From the NCBI RefSeq assembly GCF_947496995.1, contig NZ_CANMFD010000001.1, positions 926,692 through 990,691 on the forward strand: DNA of 64,000 nt, given 5' to 3'. Every line of letters starts with the position of its first letter. The stretch's first letter is position 1. The stretch is from an uncultured Roseibium sp. Lineage in GTDB: Bacteria > Pseudomonadota > Alphaproteobacteria > Rhizobiales > Stappiaceae. The position numbers were made by a program, and so were the translations under genes. This document shows positions 6,858 through 15,095 of this stretch, in pieces. A model generated the notes under the pieces. That model was not told where the DNA came from. It saw nothing but the letters and a program-made list of their open reading frames with translations, and ran no database searches.

Positions 6858-8354
6858 CTAAACTTTCCATTCGTCATCCCACCTGCTGAGCGGCATGCTC
6901 GCAACCAATCCATCTTTGTCTGCATGGCGCATCTGTTCTTCGCGATACACGGCCAGAGACAGATAGATCAACGCCGAGCGGGCCAGTTTAAGTACGCGTA
7001 ATGTCTTAGCCTCGAATTCGTTTCGAGAAATGTGATAACCGGGACTGCCTCCGAGATGATCTTGGAAACCTCCGCCAAGAGCCCAGGATTCGTGAACCTG
7101 AAAGTATTTGTGTTCGAGAAAATTCCTGATCTCGGCCAGGGACTCAGCCTCGGGCTCCATCACTTTCTTGAACTCGGGCTCAAAGATGTCCTTTGAGAGC
7201 CAGAACAAGCCGCGCAGCGCTAAGTTTTCCCGCCGCTGGAAGATCGGCCGCAATTCTTTCGTCCGGTCTTTCTTGAACCGGTACCAAACATTCCTGAAAT
7301 TCACCTTGTCGTCAGCCCAACCGACTTGCATGTAGTGATTGATGAAGAAAGCGATTTTGTCGAACAGCGAATATCCCATTCGGTAGGCAAGTCGGACTTT
7401 CTCAACAGCCAGGGCATATGACGGATAGTCTAGTGTGTTGTAGAGCGCGACATCCTTGTCGGAAAAATGCGCGGTGTCGAAGCCTGAACCCAATTCCGCG
7501 CCCTCATAGAAAATATATCGTGCTGAAACGAATTCTTGCTTGAGCTGGTTATAAAATCCGATCACAGGCGGTGGGTTCGGCCCTTCGTATTCGTCGAATG
7601 CAAACGTCATTGACGGGAGGGTCAGGATATCCTGAGCTGCGATGTTTTTTGCGCCGATATCATTGAGCGGGTTTAGGAACAGACGGTTCCGCAGAACCCA
7701 TTTTCGGTATGCGCATTCTTTTGGGCTATCTCCGAGAGAGAACTCCGTTGAATTTAGATTCTCACGCGCGCTATCCAGATCAAGTTGGGCTGCAATCTGT
7801 TCATGGGACTTTTTGAACTGATCGCTAAATGCTGCGTTGTGAACGGATTCAAAAACGGCTTCCGGTGACGACGCCTCTGCATATGAATCTGCTGCGGCCA
7901 GTTGGAGCATATATGCGTGCCCCTGATCGTAGACGCTTCTTGCATAGTAGGAAAATCCTAGCCCACGGTTTGCAAGTGCCACCGCAAATCGCTTTTCTAG
8001 GCAAAGAACACGATCCCATAGTTCGATAGCTTCGATCACGCGGCCCACGGAATTGAGTGTGTTGGCAAGATTCGTCAGTATTGCGCAGCGCCAAACTTCC
8101 TCAAGTTCTTCAAAGCCCTCGTGCCTTGCCGCTAAGCGTAGGTGCAGAATCTGGTTTTGAATCTCCTCAATGTCCCAATCCCAGCTTTGCTTTTTGGCGT
8201 TCTCGCGAAGTCTGTTTTCCCAGGCATTAGAGCGGAAATAATGGAGCAATACGCTCTGCTTGGGTGTCAGGTCGCGCTTTTCAATGGCGTCCATCAACGT
8301 AAAAGCGCGCCTGGTTAGTGCTGCATCGCCGTTGTCTCCGGCCATGTCGATCAA
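6858..8354 (-). CDS. TPR/HEPN protein of the LA2681 type
   Basis: The product has 498 residues from TTG 8354; ATG 8345, with GGGAG ten bases before it, would remove three residues and may be the true start. The N-terminal part (about 60-200) looks like helical TPR-type repeats (NLANTLNSVGRVIEAIELWD near 96-115). The C-terminal part carries the HEPN ribonuclease motif R-x4-H as RNFLEH at 410-415, inside a region resembling the LA2681-type HEPN domain. HEPN proteins are commonly metal-independent RNases that act as toxins or abortive-infection effectors. It stands alone, convergent with the UDG gene, at the edge of the defence cluster. No antitoxin partner is visible. Confidence 0.75.
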   Translation of the reverse strand: MIDMAGDNGDAALTRRAFTLMDAIEKRDLTPKQSVLLHYFRSNAWENRLRENAKKQSWDWDIEEIQNQILHLRLAARHEGFEELEEVWRCAILTNLANTLNSVGRVIEAIELWDRVLCLEKRFAVALANRGLGFSYYARSVYDQGHAYMLQLAAADSYAEASSPEAVFESVHNAAFSDQFKKSHEQIAAQLDLDSARENLNSTEFSLGDSPKECAYRKWVLRNRLFLNPLNDIGAKNIAAQDILTLPSMTFAFDEYEGPNPPPVIGFYNQLKQEFVSARYIFYEGAELGSGFDTAHFSDKDVALYNTLDYPSYALAVEKVRLAYRMGYSLFDKIAFFINHYMQVGWADDKVNFRNVWYRFKKDRTKELRPIFQRRENLALRGLFWLSKDIFEPEFKKVMEPEAESLAEIRNFLEHKYFQVHESWALGGGFQDHLGGSPGYHISRNEFEAKTLRVLKLARSALIYLSLAVYREEQMRHADKDGLVASMPLSRWDDEWKV

Positions 8355-9020
8355 GCTCCCGATGAGATCGAGTGCTTCTTCGTTACTTTTTGCGTCAATG
8401 TCGGCTGCCTTTGTGATCGTCGTAATGCCTTTTGTTATGTCGCACCCCGGTTATCGAAAGCGTGTGATTGCAATTAAATGTCTAAAATACTGAAATATTC
8501 TAATGTAGATTGCAGAGTGACTTCAACGTTAAACACTGCCGATAATGAGGGATTCCTTGAGTGGTAGGCGCATCCCACTTAGTGGGACCGGGCTGTCGTG
8601 AACCGAGCCTGTAGTCTCGGCCATGGGGGCGTCCATCCCTTGCGCGTTTCGGGCATGGCGGCGCGGGGCGCCGGCTTTATTGCGCGTGTGTCACACGCTC
8701 TTGGAACCTAAGCTTCCAGCTTAAACCGTCCCATCCCGCCTGATCCAATAGCCCTGATCTGCGTCTGCCCGCTCCATTCGATACGGCCCTGGGCCGCATC
8801 TCCCGTGTTGCCGAGATCGCCTTTGGCGTCGCAAGCGACAGGACTTTGGGGCGCTCTGTTTGACGGTACTCCCGTCCTCTTGATCGTCGCCGTCCGCTGG
8901 TGCGGATCGGCGGCTTTGTCTCTTTGATTGGTATCGGACGCTCGCCGCTGGGCAAGGGTTCAAGCGCGGGGTGAAAGGTTTCTCGCGCTGCTTGAAACCC
9001 TAAAACCAAGTGAGGCAGCA
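8355..9020. promoter_or_regulatory. Long non-coding leader upstream of ardA with several palindromes
   Basis: No convincing gene lies in these 666 bases. Several perfect or near-perfect inverted repeats are present: TCCCACT/AGTGGGA at about 8571-8585, CCGAG/CTCGG around 8600-8617, GCGTGTG-T-CACACGC at 8684-8698, and TAAGCT-TCC-AGCTTA just after. ardA genes in mobile elements can be driven from structured single-strand promoters active early after transfer, so this could be such a leader. That is inference; no promoter was pinned down. Confidence 0.4.
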
Positions 9021-9527
9021 ATGATCCTACTCCATGCACAACCCTACGATATCTCGGCAGTTGGCTTTTATTTTGAAGACGCAGAAAGCTACGAGGCCAA
9101 GGCAAAAAACAACAAGAACGATTACGGCCAGCCCGTCGAGGAATACGAAATCCAGTTCATCGATGGCGATGACATCGATTGCGCATTGGCAAAGGCGTGG
9201 GGGATCAATCAAGCCAATTTTGCGGCGTATCTAGAGGCAGCAGAAGATTGGGATGAAGACGACAAGCACCGCTACATCATCGCCGTGGGCGAGTGCGGTT
9301 ATTCCCATGAGCAGGTGGCAAGCGATCCGAGCAGCGTAGATATGAGCATCTACGAGCTGTCATCCATGCGTGATCTGGCAGAGCAGTTTGTAGAGGAAGG
9401 CCTTTACGGAGCAATCCCCGAAAGCCTGCAATTTTACATCGACTATGAGGCCATCGCCCGTGACCTCGCGGTGGACTATTCCGAAACCACGATAGCGGGA
9501 ACCAATTTCATTTTTCAATGCGCGTGA
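9021..9527 (+). CDS. ardA: Antirestriction protein ArdA
   Basis: From ATG 9021, preceded by GAGG, the product is 168 residues. It is a strongly acidic DNA-mimic type protein. Its C-terminal half reads IYELSSMRDLAEQFVEEGLY, then IPESLQFYIDYEAIARDLAV and YSETTIAGTNFIF, all characteristic of ArdA. ArdA mimics B-form DNA and blocks type I restriction-modification enzymes during transfer of mobile elements. An in-frame start at 8928 would add a basic extension unlike the family and is not used. A strong hairpin follows the gene. Its presence supports the view that this island moves between cells. Confidence 0.88.
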   Translation: MILLHAQPYDISAVGFYFEDAESYEAKAKNNKNDYGQPVEEYEIQFIDGDDIDCALAKAWGINQANFAAYLEAAEDWDEDDKHRYIIAVGECGYSHEQVASDPSSVDMSIYELSSMRDLAEQFVEEGLYGAIPESLQFYIDYEAIARDLAVDYSETTIAGTNFIFQCA

Positions 9528-9572
9528 TCGGCATCAGCACATGAAGACGGCTTCACATCTGACTGAAGAGTA

Positions 9573-9598
9573 GGGGTTCAGCAAGGCTGAACCCCTTT
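9573..9598. terminator. Hairpin terminator between ardA and the convergent gene
   Basis: GGGGTTCAGC at 9573-9582 and GCTGAACCCC at 9586-9595 form a perfect ten-base-pair stem with an AAG loop, followed by TTT. It lies between the ends of ardA (+) and the glyoxalase-related gene (-) and could serve both. Confidence 0.75.
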
Positions 9599-9620
9599 CC
9601 CAATTCAGCATGGCAAGCTG

Positions 9621-10298
9621 TTAGGACGCTTCTTTCCAAAACGGCGATGAGAAGATGTCTATCGGCGTTGCACTGCATTCCGGGCAATGCCACATGTTTT
9701 CTGCCAATTGCTTGCCACTGATCGCAGCATCGCAGTGAAGGCAAAACCACTGGCTAGCCAGCTCTTTGTTTTCCCATAGCGGATGAACGACGCGCCCTTG
9801 GGCATCAGGCTTGGTGGAACGTCGAGGCCAGTCCGATGAAATACGCGCCCGAACCCGATCTGCCGCTTCTTTTGCGATGCTCAAAGCGCGCCCCAAAATC
9901 GCAGGGTCATCAATCGGGCAAGCCTTGTATTTTTCGATTGTCGGAGGTTCGGACGGTGCATGTCCTAAATGGATGCACCAGCCATTTTCCCCAAGCAGCA
10001 CATAGTCAAAGCCAAGGGTGAGTTCATAGGGATGCCCATCAATTTCACCCCGATGGGTTTCCTCGGAATCCAGCGGTATCTGGCCCTCAGCTCCACCTTC
10101 TAAGAGAGCACGCACGGCAGTCTCATTCTCTTTTGAAGGTCGCCACCCGTTCTCAAAGGCGGATGTCAGGCTATTCCAGTGCGATTGCCCGCATGCAACT
10201 GCAATTGCATCCAGTGCCTCGTGATGGGCAATACGAGAGCCTCTAGCCAGTTGTTTTGCGGATTTCTTTAGGTCGGTTAGTTTGTTTTGATCTGTCAT
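9621..10298 (-). CDS. Glyoxalase-related N-terminal domain protein with C-terminal zinc ribbon
   Basis: The product has 225 residues. The N-terminus (LTDLKKSAKQLARG, then HHEALDAIAVACGQSHWNSL at about 25-44) fits the small 'glyoxalase-related, N-terminal' domain found in plasmid and integrative-element proteins. The C-terminus contains two CxxC pairs, FCLHCD and HCPEC near 184-210, which should bind one zinc. The middle is not recognised. AAAGGA lies before the ATG. No enzymatic role can be assigned; this type of gene recurs as mobile-element cargo. It converges on ardA. Confidence 0.55.
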   Translation of the reverse strand: MTDQNKLTDLKKSAKQLARGSRIAHHEALDAIAVACGQSHWNSLTSAFENGWRPSKENETAVRALLEGGAEGQIPLDSEETHRGEIDGHPYELTLGFDYVLLGENGWCIHLGHAPSEPPTIEKYKACPIDDPAILGRALSIAKEAADRVRARISSDWPRRSTKPDAQGRVVHPLWENKELASQWFCLHCDAAISGKQLAENMWHCPECSATPIDIFSSPFWKEAS

Positions 10299-10505
10299 GA
10301 TCCATTCCTTTCGGATTCACGGACCTGACTAGGTGCCCACTGCCAATCAAGCCCGCCCAATCGGGAACGGTCGTGAAAGATTTAATTGAGAGCACTGCGT
10401 TGCTTCGCGAGCGGTGGGCACACCGGCCTGTGCTTAAGGCCAGATAAAATGATGCCAATATTTAATAGCTCAGTCAAGTTATTGAGTGTTTTCCTGTTTT
10501 CCTAG
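10299..10505. other. Intergenic stretch, nothing recognised
   Basis: These 207 bases upstream of the glyoxalase-related gene hold no ORF with family resemblance. They should contain that gene's promoter, but no confident -35/-10 pair was identified. Confidence 0.4.
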
Positions 10506-11087
10506 CTAGCGCAGGATGCTGATAGGGGATGATTGCTCGAATTCTTGCCGTGCGGCTTGCATACGCGCTTCCATCTCAGCCTTCAGAGGCGCGTATGCCT
10601 CGATCTTGTAGCGAAGTTTTCGAACCGCGCCCTCGCATTTCCAAATCTCGCGACCGAGCTGCGCTTGAACCAGTGCCTTTGTTTCGGCGAGCGGATCAGC
10701 GGCTGACCTGGCTGATGCAATCAACTGCGCGGTGTAATCGACGTTCGCCTTCCGCGAGGAATCGGCAACCTCAGTGAATGCAACGGAAGTCGCTTTGTTG
10801 CCGTCGATCCGGTTGTTCTCGTATCGATGGAGTAGGAGCCCGAAACTGGCTTCAAACCGATACTTTTCAAGCGTATCTGCAATCTTAACAGGCTCGTACC
10901 CCCAAAGCCGCGAGGCATACTCGCTGTATTCCTCGACTTCGCTCATCATGCTTTGCGCTTTTGCAACCAAGGACAAGCAGGCAAGGAAATCGTCCTCGCT
11001 CGGGCTTGCGGCATTTGCATTTGATGCCATGACCAATACCGCAGCTGCAGCGATAGGCTTGAGAAGTTTTGCTTTAAATCCCGTCAT
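10506..11087 (-). CDS. Secreted or periplasmic protein of unknown function
   Basis: From ATG 11087, preceded by AAGGGG, the product is 193 residues. A classical Sec signal peptide is visible: a basic start (MTGFKAKLLK), a hydrophobic stretch (PIAAAAVLVMASN) and a likely cleavage after ANA at about residue 26. The mature protein is helical and charged, with two widely spaced cysteines that could form one disulfide. I do not recognise the family. A longer start at 11117 would precede the signal peptide and is disfavoured. It lies alone on its strand inside the mobile region. Confidence 0.6.
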   Translation of the reverse strand: MTGFKAKLLKPIAAAAVLVMASNANAASPSEDDFLACLSLVAKAQSMMSEVEEYSEYASRLWGYEPVKIADTLEKYRFEASFGLLLHRYENNRIDGNKATSVAFTEVADSSRKANVDYTAQLIASARSAADPLAETKALVQAQLGREIWKCEGAVRKLRYKIEAYAPLKAEMEARMQAARQEFEQSSPISILR

Positions 11088-11282
11088 CCCGTTCCCCTTG
11101 AAAATACTGATTTGCAATCAGCCTGATCGTCCACGCTCAGCGAATCCGCGTCAAGGTTGAACGAGCCTACTTATTCTTGGGAGGTTGCCAGGAATTCTTG
11201 TGTGTGTTCACTCCAAACCAATAGGTTGCCATTCGATTGCCGCGAGAGGTAAAGTGATTGAAATAATTACTGCATTTCAGTT

Positions 11283-12191
11283 ATGGGGGCTGACTTGAAA
11301 ACTCTCGAAGACATTTTGAGGAAACGCTCTTCACCGGCGCTGCTCATCGGCAACGGAATAAACCGCTATCAGAACACCAATGGGTCATCCTCTTGGGAGA
11401 GCCTGTTGCAACAAATAGCCCGGGCCCAAAACCTTGCCTTCAGCCAAAACCAACTCAAAGAGATGTCGAATACGGAGTTTTTCGATATCCTTGATCTTGC
11501 CAGACCCGGTGATGACCGAAGTGATCTGCAACGAAAGTTCTGCGCGCTGATGGATAGCTGGCAGCCCAAGAGCCACCATTCGAAAATAGTGGGCTGGGCG
11601 CGAAGCCGTTCAGCGCCGGTCATAACTGTCAATTTTGACGAGAACCTTTCCCAAGCGGTCAGGGCAAAATATCACGCGCCAAAAGCCAGAAAAGGTTTCA
11701 CTGACTACTATCCCTGGACTTCATATTTTGCGGAATCGGAAATCGCCACTCCAAGGACCAGCTTTGCGATCTGGCACGCGCATGGAATGAAAAGATATTC
11801 GCGCAGCATTCGCCTCGGTCTTACGCATTACATGGGATCGGTGCAGCGGGCGCGAAGCTGGGTTTACGGCAAAAAGGGCATTCGTATGAATGCCAAGGAA
11901 AGCCTCTCGAATTGGCCTGGCGCGAACACATGGCTCGACCCACTGTTTTTCTCACCGCTGCTTATTCTCGGGTTCGGGTTTGGAAAGGACGAAACCTTCC
12001 TCAGATGGTTGTTTTTGGAGCGAGCAAGGCTTCACAAAATCCGCCCCGAATGGAAACAGCAGGCTTGGTATGTGACGAACAAATCAAGCGGGAACAGGGA
12101 CCGGAGTCCCTTTTTCAAGGCATTGGGTCTTCAGATGATCGAGGCCGAAAGCTACGAAGAGATTTACGACAATCCGGCTTGGTTACCCTGA
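11283..12191 (+). CDS. SIR2-like NAD-binding protein, stand-alone
   Basis: The product has 302 residues with the layout of the SIR2_2-like group. ALLIGNGINRY at 19-29 is the nucleotide-binding loop, VITVNFDENL at 113-122 corresponds to the conserved TxNxD segment, and IWHAHGM at 163-169 holds the His region. LLILGFGFGKDETFLRWLF near 220-240 is a strongly conserved C-terminal motif of such proteins. Several SIR2-like proteins of this size deplete NAD during phage infection, so a defence role is plausible. No obvious partner gene is adjacent. Weak ribosome-binding context before the ATG makes the exact start uncertain by a few codons. Confidence 0.75.
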   Translation: MGADLKTLEDILRKRSSPALLIGNGINRYQNTNGSSSWESLLQQIARAQNLAFSQNQLKEMSNTEFFDILDLARPGDDRSDLQRKFCALMDSWQPKSHHSKIVGWARSRSAPVITVNFDENLSQAVRAKYHAPKARKGFTDYYPWTSYFAESEIATPRTSFAIWHAHGMKRYSRSIRLGLTHYMGSVQRARSWVYGKKGIRMNAKESLSNWPGANTWLDPLFFSPLLILGFGFGKDETFLRWLFLERARLHKIRPEWKQQAWYVTNKSSGNRDRSPFFKALGLQMIEAESYEEIYDNPAWLP

Positions 12192-12272
12192 TGCAAGCCC
12201 CATTGGATAAAGATATCCCCTCTGAAGGCGGCAATGGAAACGGCAGGCCAGGGATCGCCTGCCGCGTGGCGG

Positions 12273-12452
12273 TTAGCCGAAGGGCGGACGAAGCACGAGT
12301 TCAGCCTCAATGTTTTCAAGTGAAGCCAAAGCATTTCTGCGATCTTCCGATCCGCGCGGTGCGGATGCGAATGCGTTGAATGCCTCACGGTAAAGAGCGT
12401 TAAGTTCGGCTGTGTTACGGGACGCAGCTTCAAAGCGGGAGATGAGTTTCAT
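12273..12452 (-). CDS. Small hypothetical protein of the mobile region
   Basis: A 59-residue product starting MKLISRFEAASRNTAEL. The start at 12452 is set by a strong AGGAGG four bases before ATG; the longer frame upstream lacks such a site. It is predicted to be mostly helical, with no domain recognised. Small genes like this often travel next to toxin-antitoxin and mobilisation genes. Confidence 0.6.
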   Translation of the reverse strand: MKLISRFEAASRNTAELNALYREAFNAFASAPRGSEDRRNALASLENIEAELVLRPPFG

Positions 12453-12618
12453 CGTTTCCTCCTTTGTTTCAAGGAGGCCCCGAACCATTCAGGGCCTTTC
12501 GGCCCGTTCCCAGCATCATTGGCTCAGAGAAGGCCTGATGGTTCGCGGGGGGTGACGCCGGATCAACAAGAAGGAGGAACGCTGTAAACGCACGGATGCG
12601 CGCTAAATGCGCGTTTAG

Positions 12619-12648
12619 TTGACGTTGCACGCGCAAATGTGAGAAAAT
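12619..12648 (+). promoter_or_regulatory. Putative parDE promoter with nearby operator-like palindrome
   Basis: TTGACG at 12619-12624 and GAAAAT at 12643-12648 are spaced 18 bases apart and lie 27 bases before the parD ATG. Just upstream, TAAATGCGCGTTTA at about 12604-12617 is a near-palindrome and could be the ParD autoregulatory operator. The assignment is by position and pattern only. Confidence 0.4.
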
Positions 12649-12674
12649 AAGACGTGAATGATAGGAGAAACGCC

Positions 12675-12950
12675 ATGGCGGATACGCACGACACGAAAAT
12701 GATCAAACGGCTGAATACCACGCTGCCCGACCCACTGGCGCTGTACGTTGGTGAAATCACCGGCAAGGGCTCGCTATACGAGACACCGAGCGAGTTCATC
12801 CGCGATCTGGTGCGCAGGCACATGGAAAAATCGCTAGAACAGGAACGCGGCGATATCCGCACATTGCTTGCCCAATCCTTGCGCGAGAACGATTATTCCG
12901 ATCTGACAGACGACGACTTTGCCGACGCCCGCAAAGCAGCGACTGAATAG
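12675..12950 (+). CDS. parD: Antitoxin, ParD-like ribbon-helix-helix family
   Basis: From ATG 12675, preceded by GGAG, the product is 91 residues. The N-terminal half (IKRLNTTLPDPLALYVGEI, then ETPSEFIRDLVRRHME) is a ribbon-helix-helix DNA-binding domain of the CopG/ParD type. The acidic C-terminal tail (SDLTDDDFADARKAATE) would wrap the toxin. Antitoxins of this kind neutralise ParE and repress their own operon. The toxin gene begins seven bases after its end. An upstream in-frame ATG at 12654 is less well placed. Confidence 0.85.
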   Translation: MADTHDTKMIKRLNTTLPDPLALYVGEITGKGSLYETPSEFIRDLVRRHMEKSLEQERGDIRTLLAQSLRENDYSDLTDDDFADARKAATE

Positions 12951-12956
12951 GCGCTT

Positions 12957-13274
12957 ATGTCCAGGATTATCCGCAGCGCACTTTTCAAACGCCAGCTTAT
13001 TGAAATCACTACCGGTTACCGCAGCCGCGCGGGATCGGAAATTGCTCTTAAATTTGTCGACCAGCTTGAGGTGAGCGTTCGCTTTATTGCCGCGAAGCCC
13101 TTGGCTTGCGCGGTCTACACGCGGCTGGAAGGCAAGGAATTCCGCAAATGGGGCGTGCAGGATTTCCCTGTTTCGATCTTCTTCCGGATTGAGGATGAGG
13201 ATACGATTATTCTCGACGCGCTCTACGCTCACCGTATGAACATTGCCGCGCGCTTACCCAAAGACATTGAGTAA
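12957..13274 (+). CDS. parE: Toxin of the RelE/ParE superfamily
   Basis: The product has 105 residues and the compact ParE layout: a helical start (SRIIRSALFKRQLIEITTGY), then a beta-rich half with RLEGKEFRKWGVQDFPVSIF and IEDEDTIILDALYAHRMN. The final R-D-A-L-x-x-x-R-type segment is typical of plasmid stabilisation toxins. ParE toxins poison DNA gyrase; RelE relatives cut mRNA. Sequence alone cannot fully separate the two, but the ParD partner favours ParE. The operon likely stabilises the mobile element. Confidence 0.85.
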   Translation: MSRIIRSALFKRQLIEITTGYRSRAGSEIALKFVDQLEVSVRFIAAKPLACAVYTRLEGKEFRKWGVQDFPVSIFFRIEDEDTIILDALYAHRMNIAARLPKDIE

Positions 13275-13287
13275 CAGCGCATCTGCC

Positions 13288-14715
13288 TTAAGGCTCCAGT
13301 TCCGGCCCACGATCCCGCTGCTGCTCTCGCCGTTCGCGCAGGCGTTTGAGCCGCTCGTCGGGCGATAGCGGTTGCCGCTTCGGCTTTGGTTTTATTTGAG
13401 TGGCAGGCTTCGATTGGCGCTGAGATTCCGGCTGACGGGATTTCTCCCTCAAGGCTTCCAGCCGCTCGAAAGACGTTTTTGCTCTCGGCTTCGGCGCTTC
13501 GCCGCGCTGCATCAAACGGTAGTTGGCAGTATCGGAATGTAGGTCGAGCAAGGCTTGCGCGTGCCTGCTGCGAGTGGCCGTGATTTCAGCTTGCAGGTTT
13601 TGTCTTTCTTGCATCTGGGAGGCAATGACCGCATGCCGCTGCTCACGATCACGCTGCAAAGCCCATAGCGCTTCCATCTCGTTCTGTTTTTCAAGCTTGG
13701 CGCGCTTGCCCGTCAGTTTATCCCATAATCCCAGCACGCCTTTTCGCAGGCGATCAGCACGGTTCCGTGATTCATCTTCAAAGCGCTGTTTCTGTCCGGC
13801 ATCAAGCTTGGCACGCTCTTCAGCGTGCGTTTCCGTCATCACACTGCGCCGAGAGTTCAAAGCGCCTGTTTCAAGGCGAGCTTTGCCCCGAGCTTCATCG
13901 AGGTGGGATTTCATGCGTGGCAGAATGCCTTCCGCAATCCGCTGCCTGGTTTCTTCGATGCTGCGCAACTCCTCAGCTTTGCCGAGACGTTCTCGAACAT
14001 CCTTTGTCTTTTTCCCGATAGCGCGGGGAATGGCGATAACTTCGCCCTCGAAGGTTACGGCTGCATATGCTCGCCGATCACCACGAGCGAGATAGAAACC
14101 ACGCTCTTCCAATGCGTGAGAGAAGGATTGCCGCGTATCGGATATCGCCCAGGCTTCCTGTATCAGACCCTTGATCTCGCCCGCATGGCGTCCGCTTCGC
14201 TTGGCTTGTTGCCATTCGGCGAGCGTGAAATTGCGCGGATCGCGGTTTTGTTTGTCGATCAACCCGCGCGGCATCTGCCAGCCGTTTTCGAGATAGAGCT
14301 GCTTTGAGACTTCCTGAAGCTTGTTCTTGAAGAAGGGGAGCGGTTTCGCCGTCATCGTCTCGGCGTCAATACGGCTCCATACAGCATGGCAATGCCGACG
14401 CCCTTCCTTTTCATGAAAAACGACGACACGCGGCTGACCACTCAGACCGTTCTTTTCCTCGATAGCCTCAATGGCCTTTTCGAATGTCTGAATCCGCACA
14501 TTTTCATTCGGCGGAGGATTGAGCGAGACAGAAAAAAGGCTCTGTCTGCATTTCGTGCCTTTGGCTATGGCATCCACTTCGGAAAGCGCACCTGCAACAT
14601 CATCGGACACAAAGCCCCGGACTTCATGAACTTCGATATGCTCGTTTTCTCCCATGGTGAGGAGGTATCGACCGAGTTGACGTCCATCGCCGCGAGGTTT
14701 GGCCTTGAGGATCAT
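13288..14715 (-). CDS. Relaxase / mobilization nuclease
   Basis: From ATG 14715 the product is 475 residues. The N-terminal relaxase domain carries RVVVFHEKEGRRHCHAVWSR around residues 108-128, supplying the histidine cluster that binds the catalytic metal. The C-terminal half is rich in Arg, Lys, Glu and Gln and is probably coiled-coil and DNA-binding. Relaxases nick oriT and pilot the strand through a conjugation channel. The ATG overlaps the TGA of the MobC-like gene by four bases, a usual arrangement in MobCA-type cassettes. No type IV secretion genes are present, so the element would need a helper. A start at 14787 would add an unlike extension. Confidence 0.82.
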   Translation of the reverse strand: MILKAKPRGDGRQLGRYLLTMGENEHIEVHEVRGFVSDDVAGALSEVDAIAKGTKCRQSLFSVSLNPPPNENVRIQTFEKAIEAIEEKNGLSGQPRVVVFHEKEGRRHCHAVWSRIDAETMTAKPLPFFKNKLQEVSKQLYLENGWQMPRGLIDKQNRDPRNFTLAEWQQAKRSGRHAGEIKGLIQEAWAISDTRQSFSHALEERGFYLARGDRRAYAAVTFEGEVIAIPRAIGKKTKDVRERLGKAEELRSIEETRQRIAEGILPRMKSHLDEARGKARLETGALNSRRSVMTETHAEERAKLDAGQKQRFEDESRNRADRLRKGVLGLWDKLTGKRAKLEKQNEMEALWALQRDREQRHAVIASQMQERQNLQAEITATRSRHAQALLDLHSDTANYRLMQRGEAPKPRAKTSFERLEALREKSRQPESQRQSKPATQIKPKPKRQPLSPDERLKRLRERREQQRDRGPELEP

Positions 14716-15095
14716 GACGGCTCCGAAACCGTGCGGTGACCGAGCGCCCGCAGCAATTCCAGCCGCATTAAGGCGATATCCGCGCACGCACGGCGAATGT
14801 CGCGCTCTGTATCGGGCATGACAGGCAATGTGCCCATATGTGCGGATTTGGCGAGTTGATTGAGATTATTTGCTAAGCGCGACTGACCGAGCTGCGCCAG
14901 CACGTAAGCAAGCTTCTTCTCGTCTTCAATAGGACGCCGGACACGAGAGCGTGCCCGTTTTCTGCCGGTTCCCTTGCCATCGAAGACTTTACGCTTGATA
15001 TAGGAGCCGAGCGGCTCATCTCCGGCAAGTTCTTCAAGCCTTGCGCGTTCTTCAAAGGTCAGTCGGAGTGAGAAGGGTGGGTCTTTCTTTTTCAT
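14712..15095 (-). CDS. MobC-like mobilization accessory protein
   Basis: From ATG 15095 the product is 127 residues, basic, with an N-terminal segment (PFSLRLTFEERARLEELAGD) typical of the ribbon-helix-helix-like MobC family. A helical C-terminal part includes RLANNLNQLAKSAHMGTLP, the recognisable MobC signature. MobC proteins bind oriT and help the relaxase open the DNA. The gene directly precedes and overlaps the relaxase gene. Its upstream region is where oriT would be expected. Confidence 0.8.
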   Translation of the reverse strand: MKKKDPPFSLRLTFEERARLEELAGDEPLGSYIKRKVFDGKGTGRKRARSRVRRPIEDEKKLAYVLAQLGQSRLANNLNQLAKSAHMGTLPVMPDTERDIRRACADIALMRLELLRALGHRTVSEPS

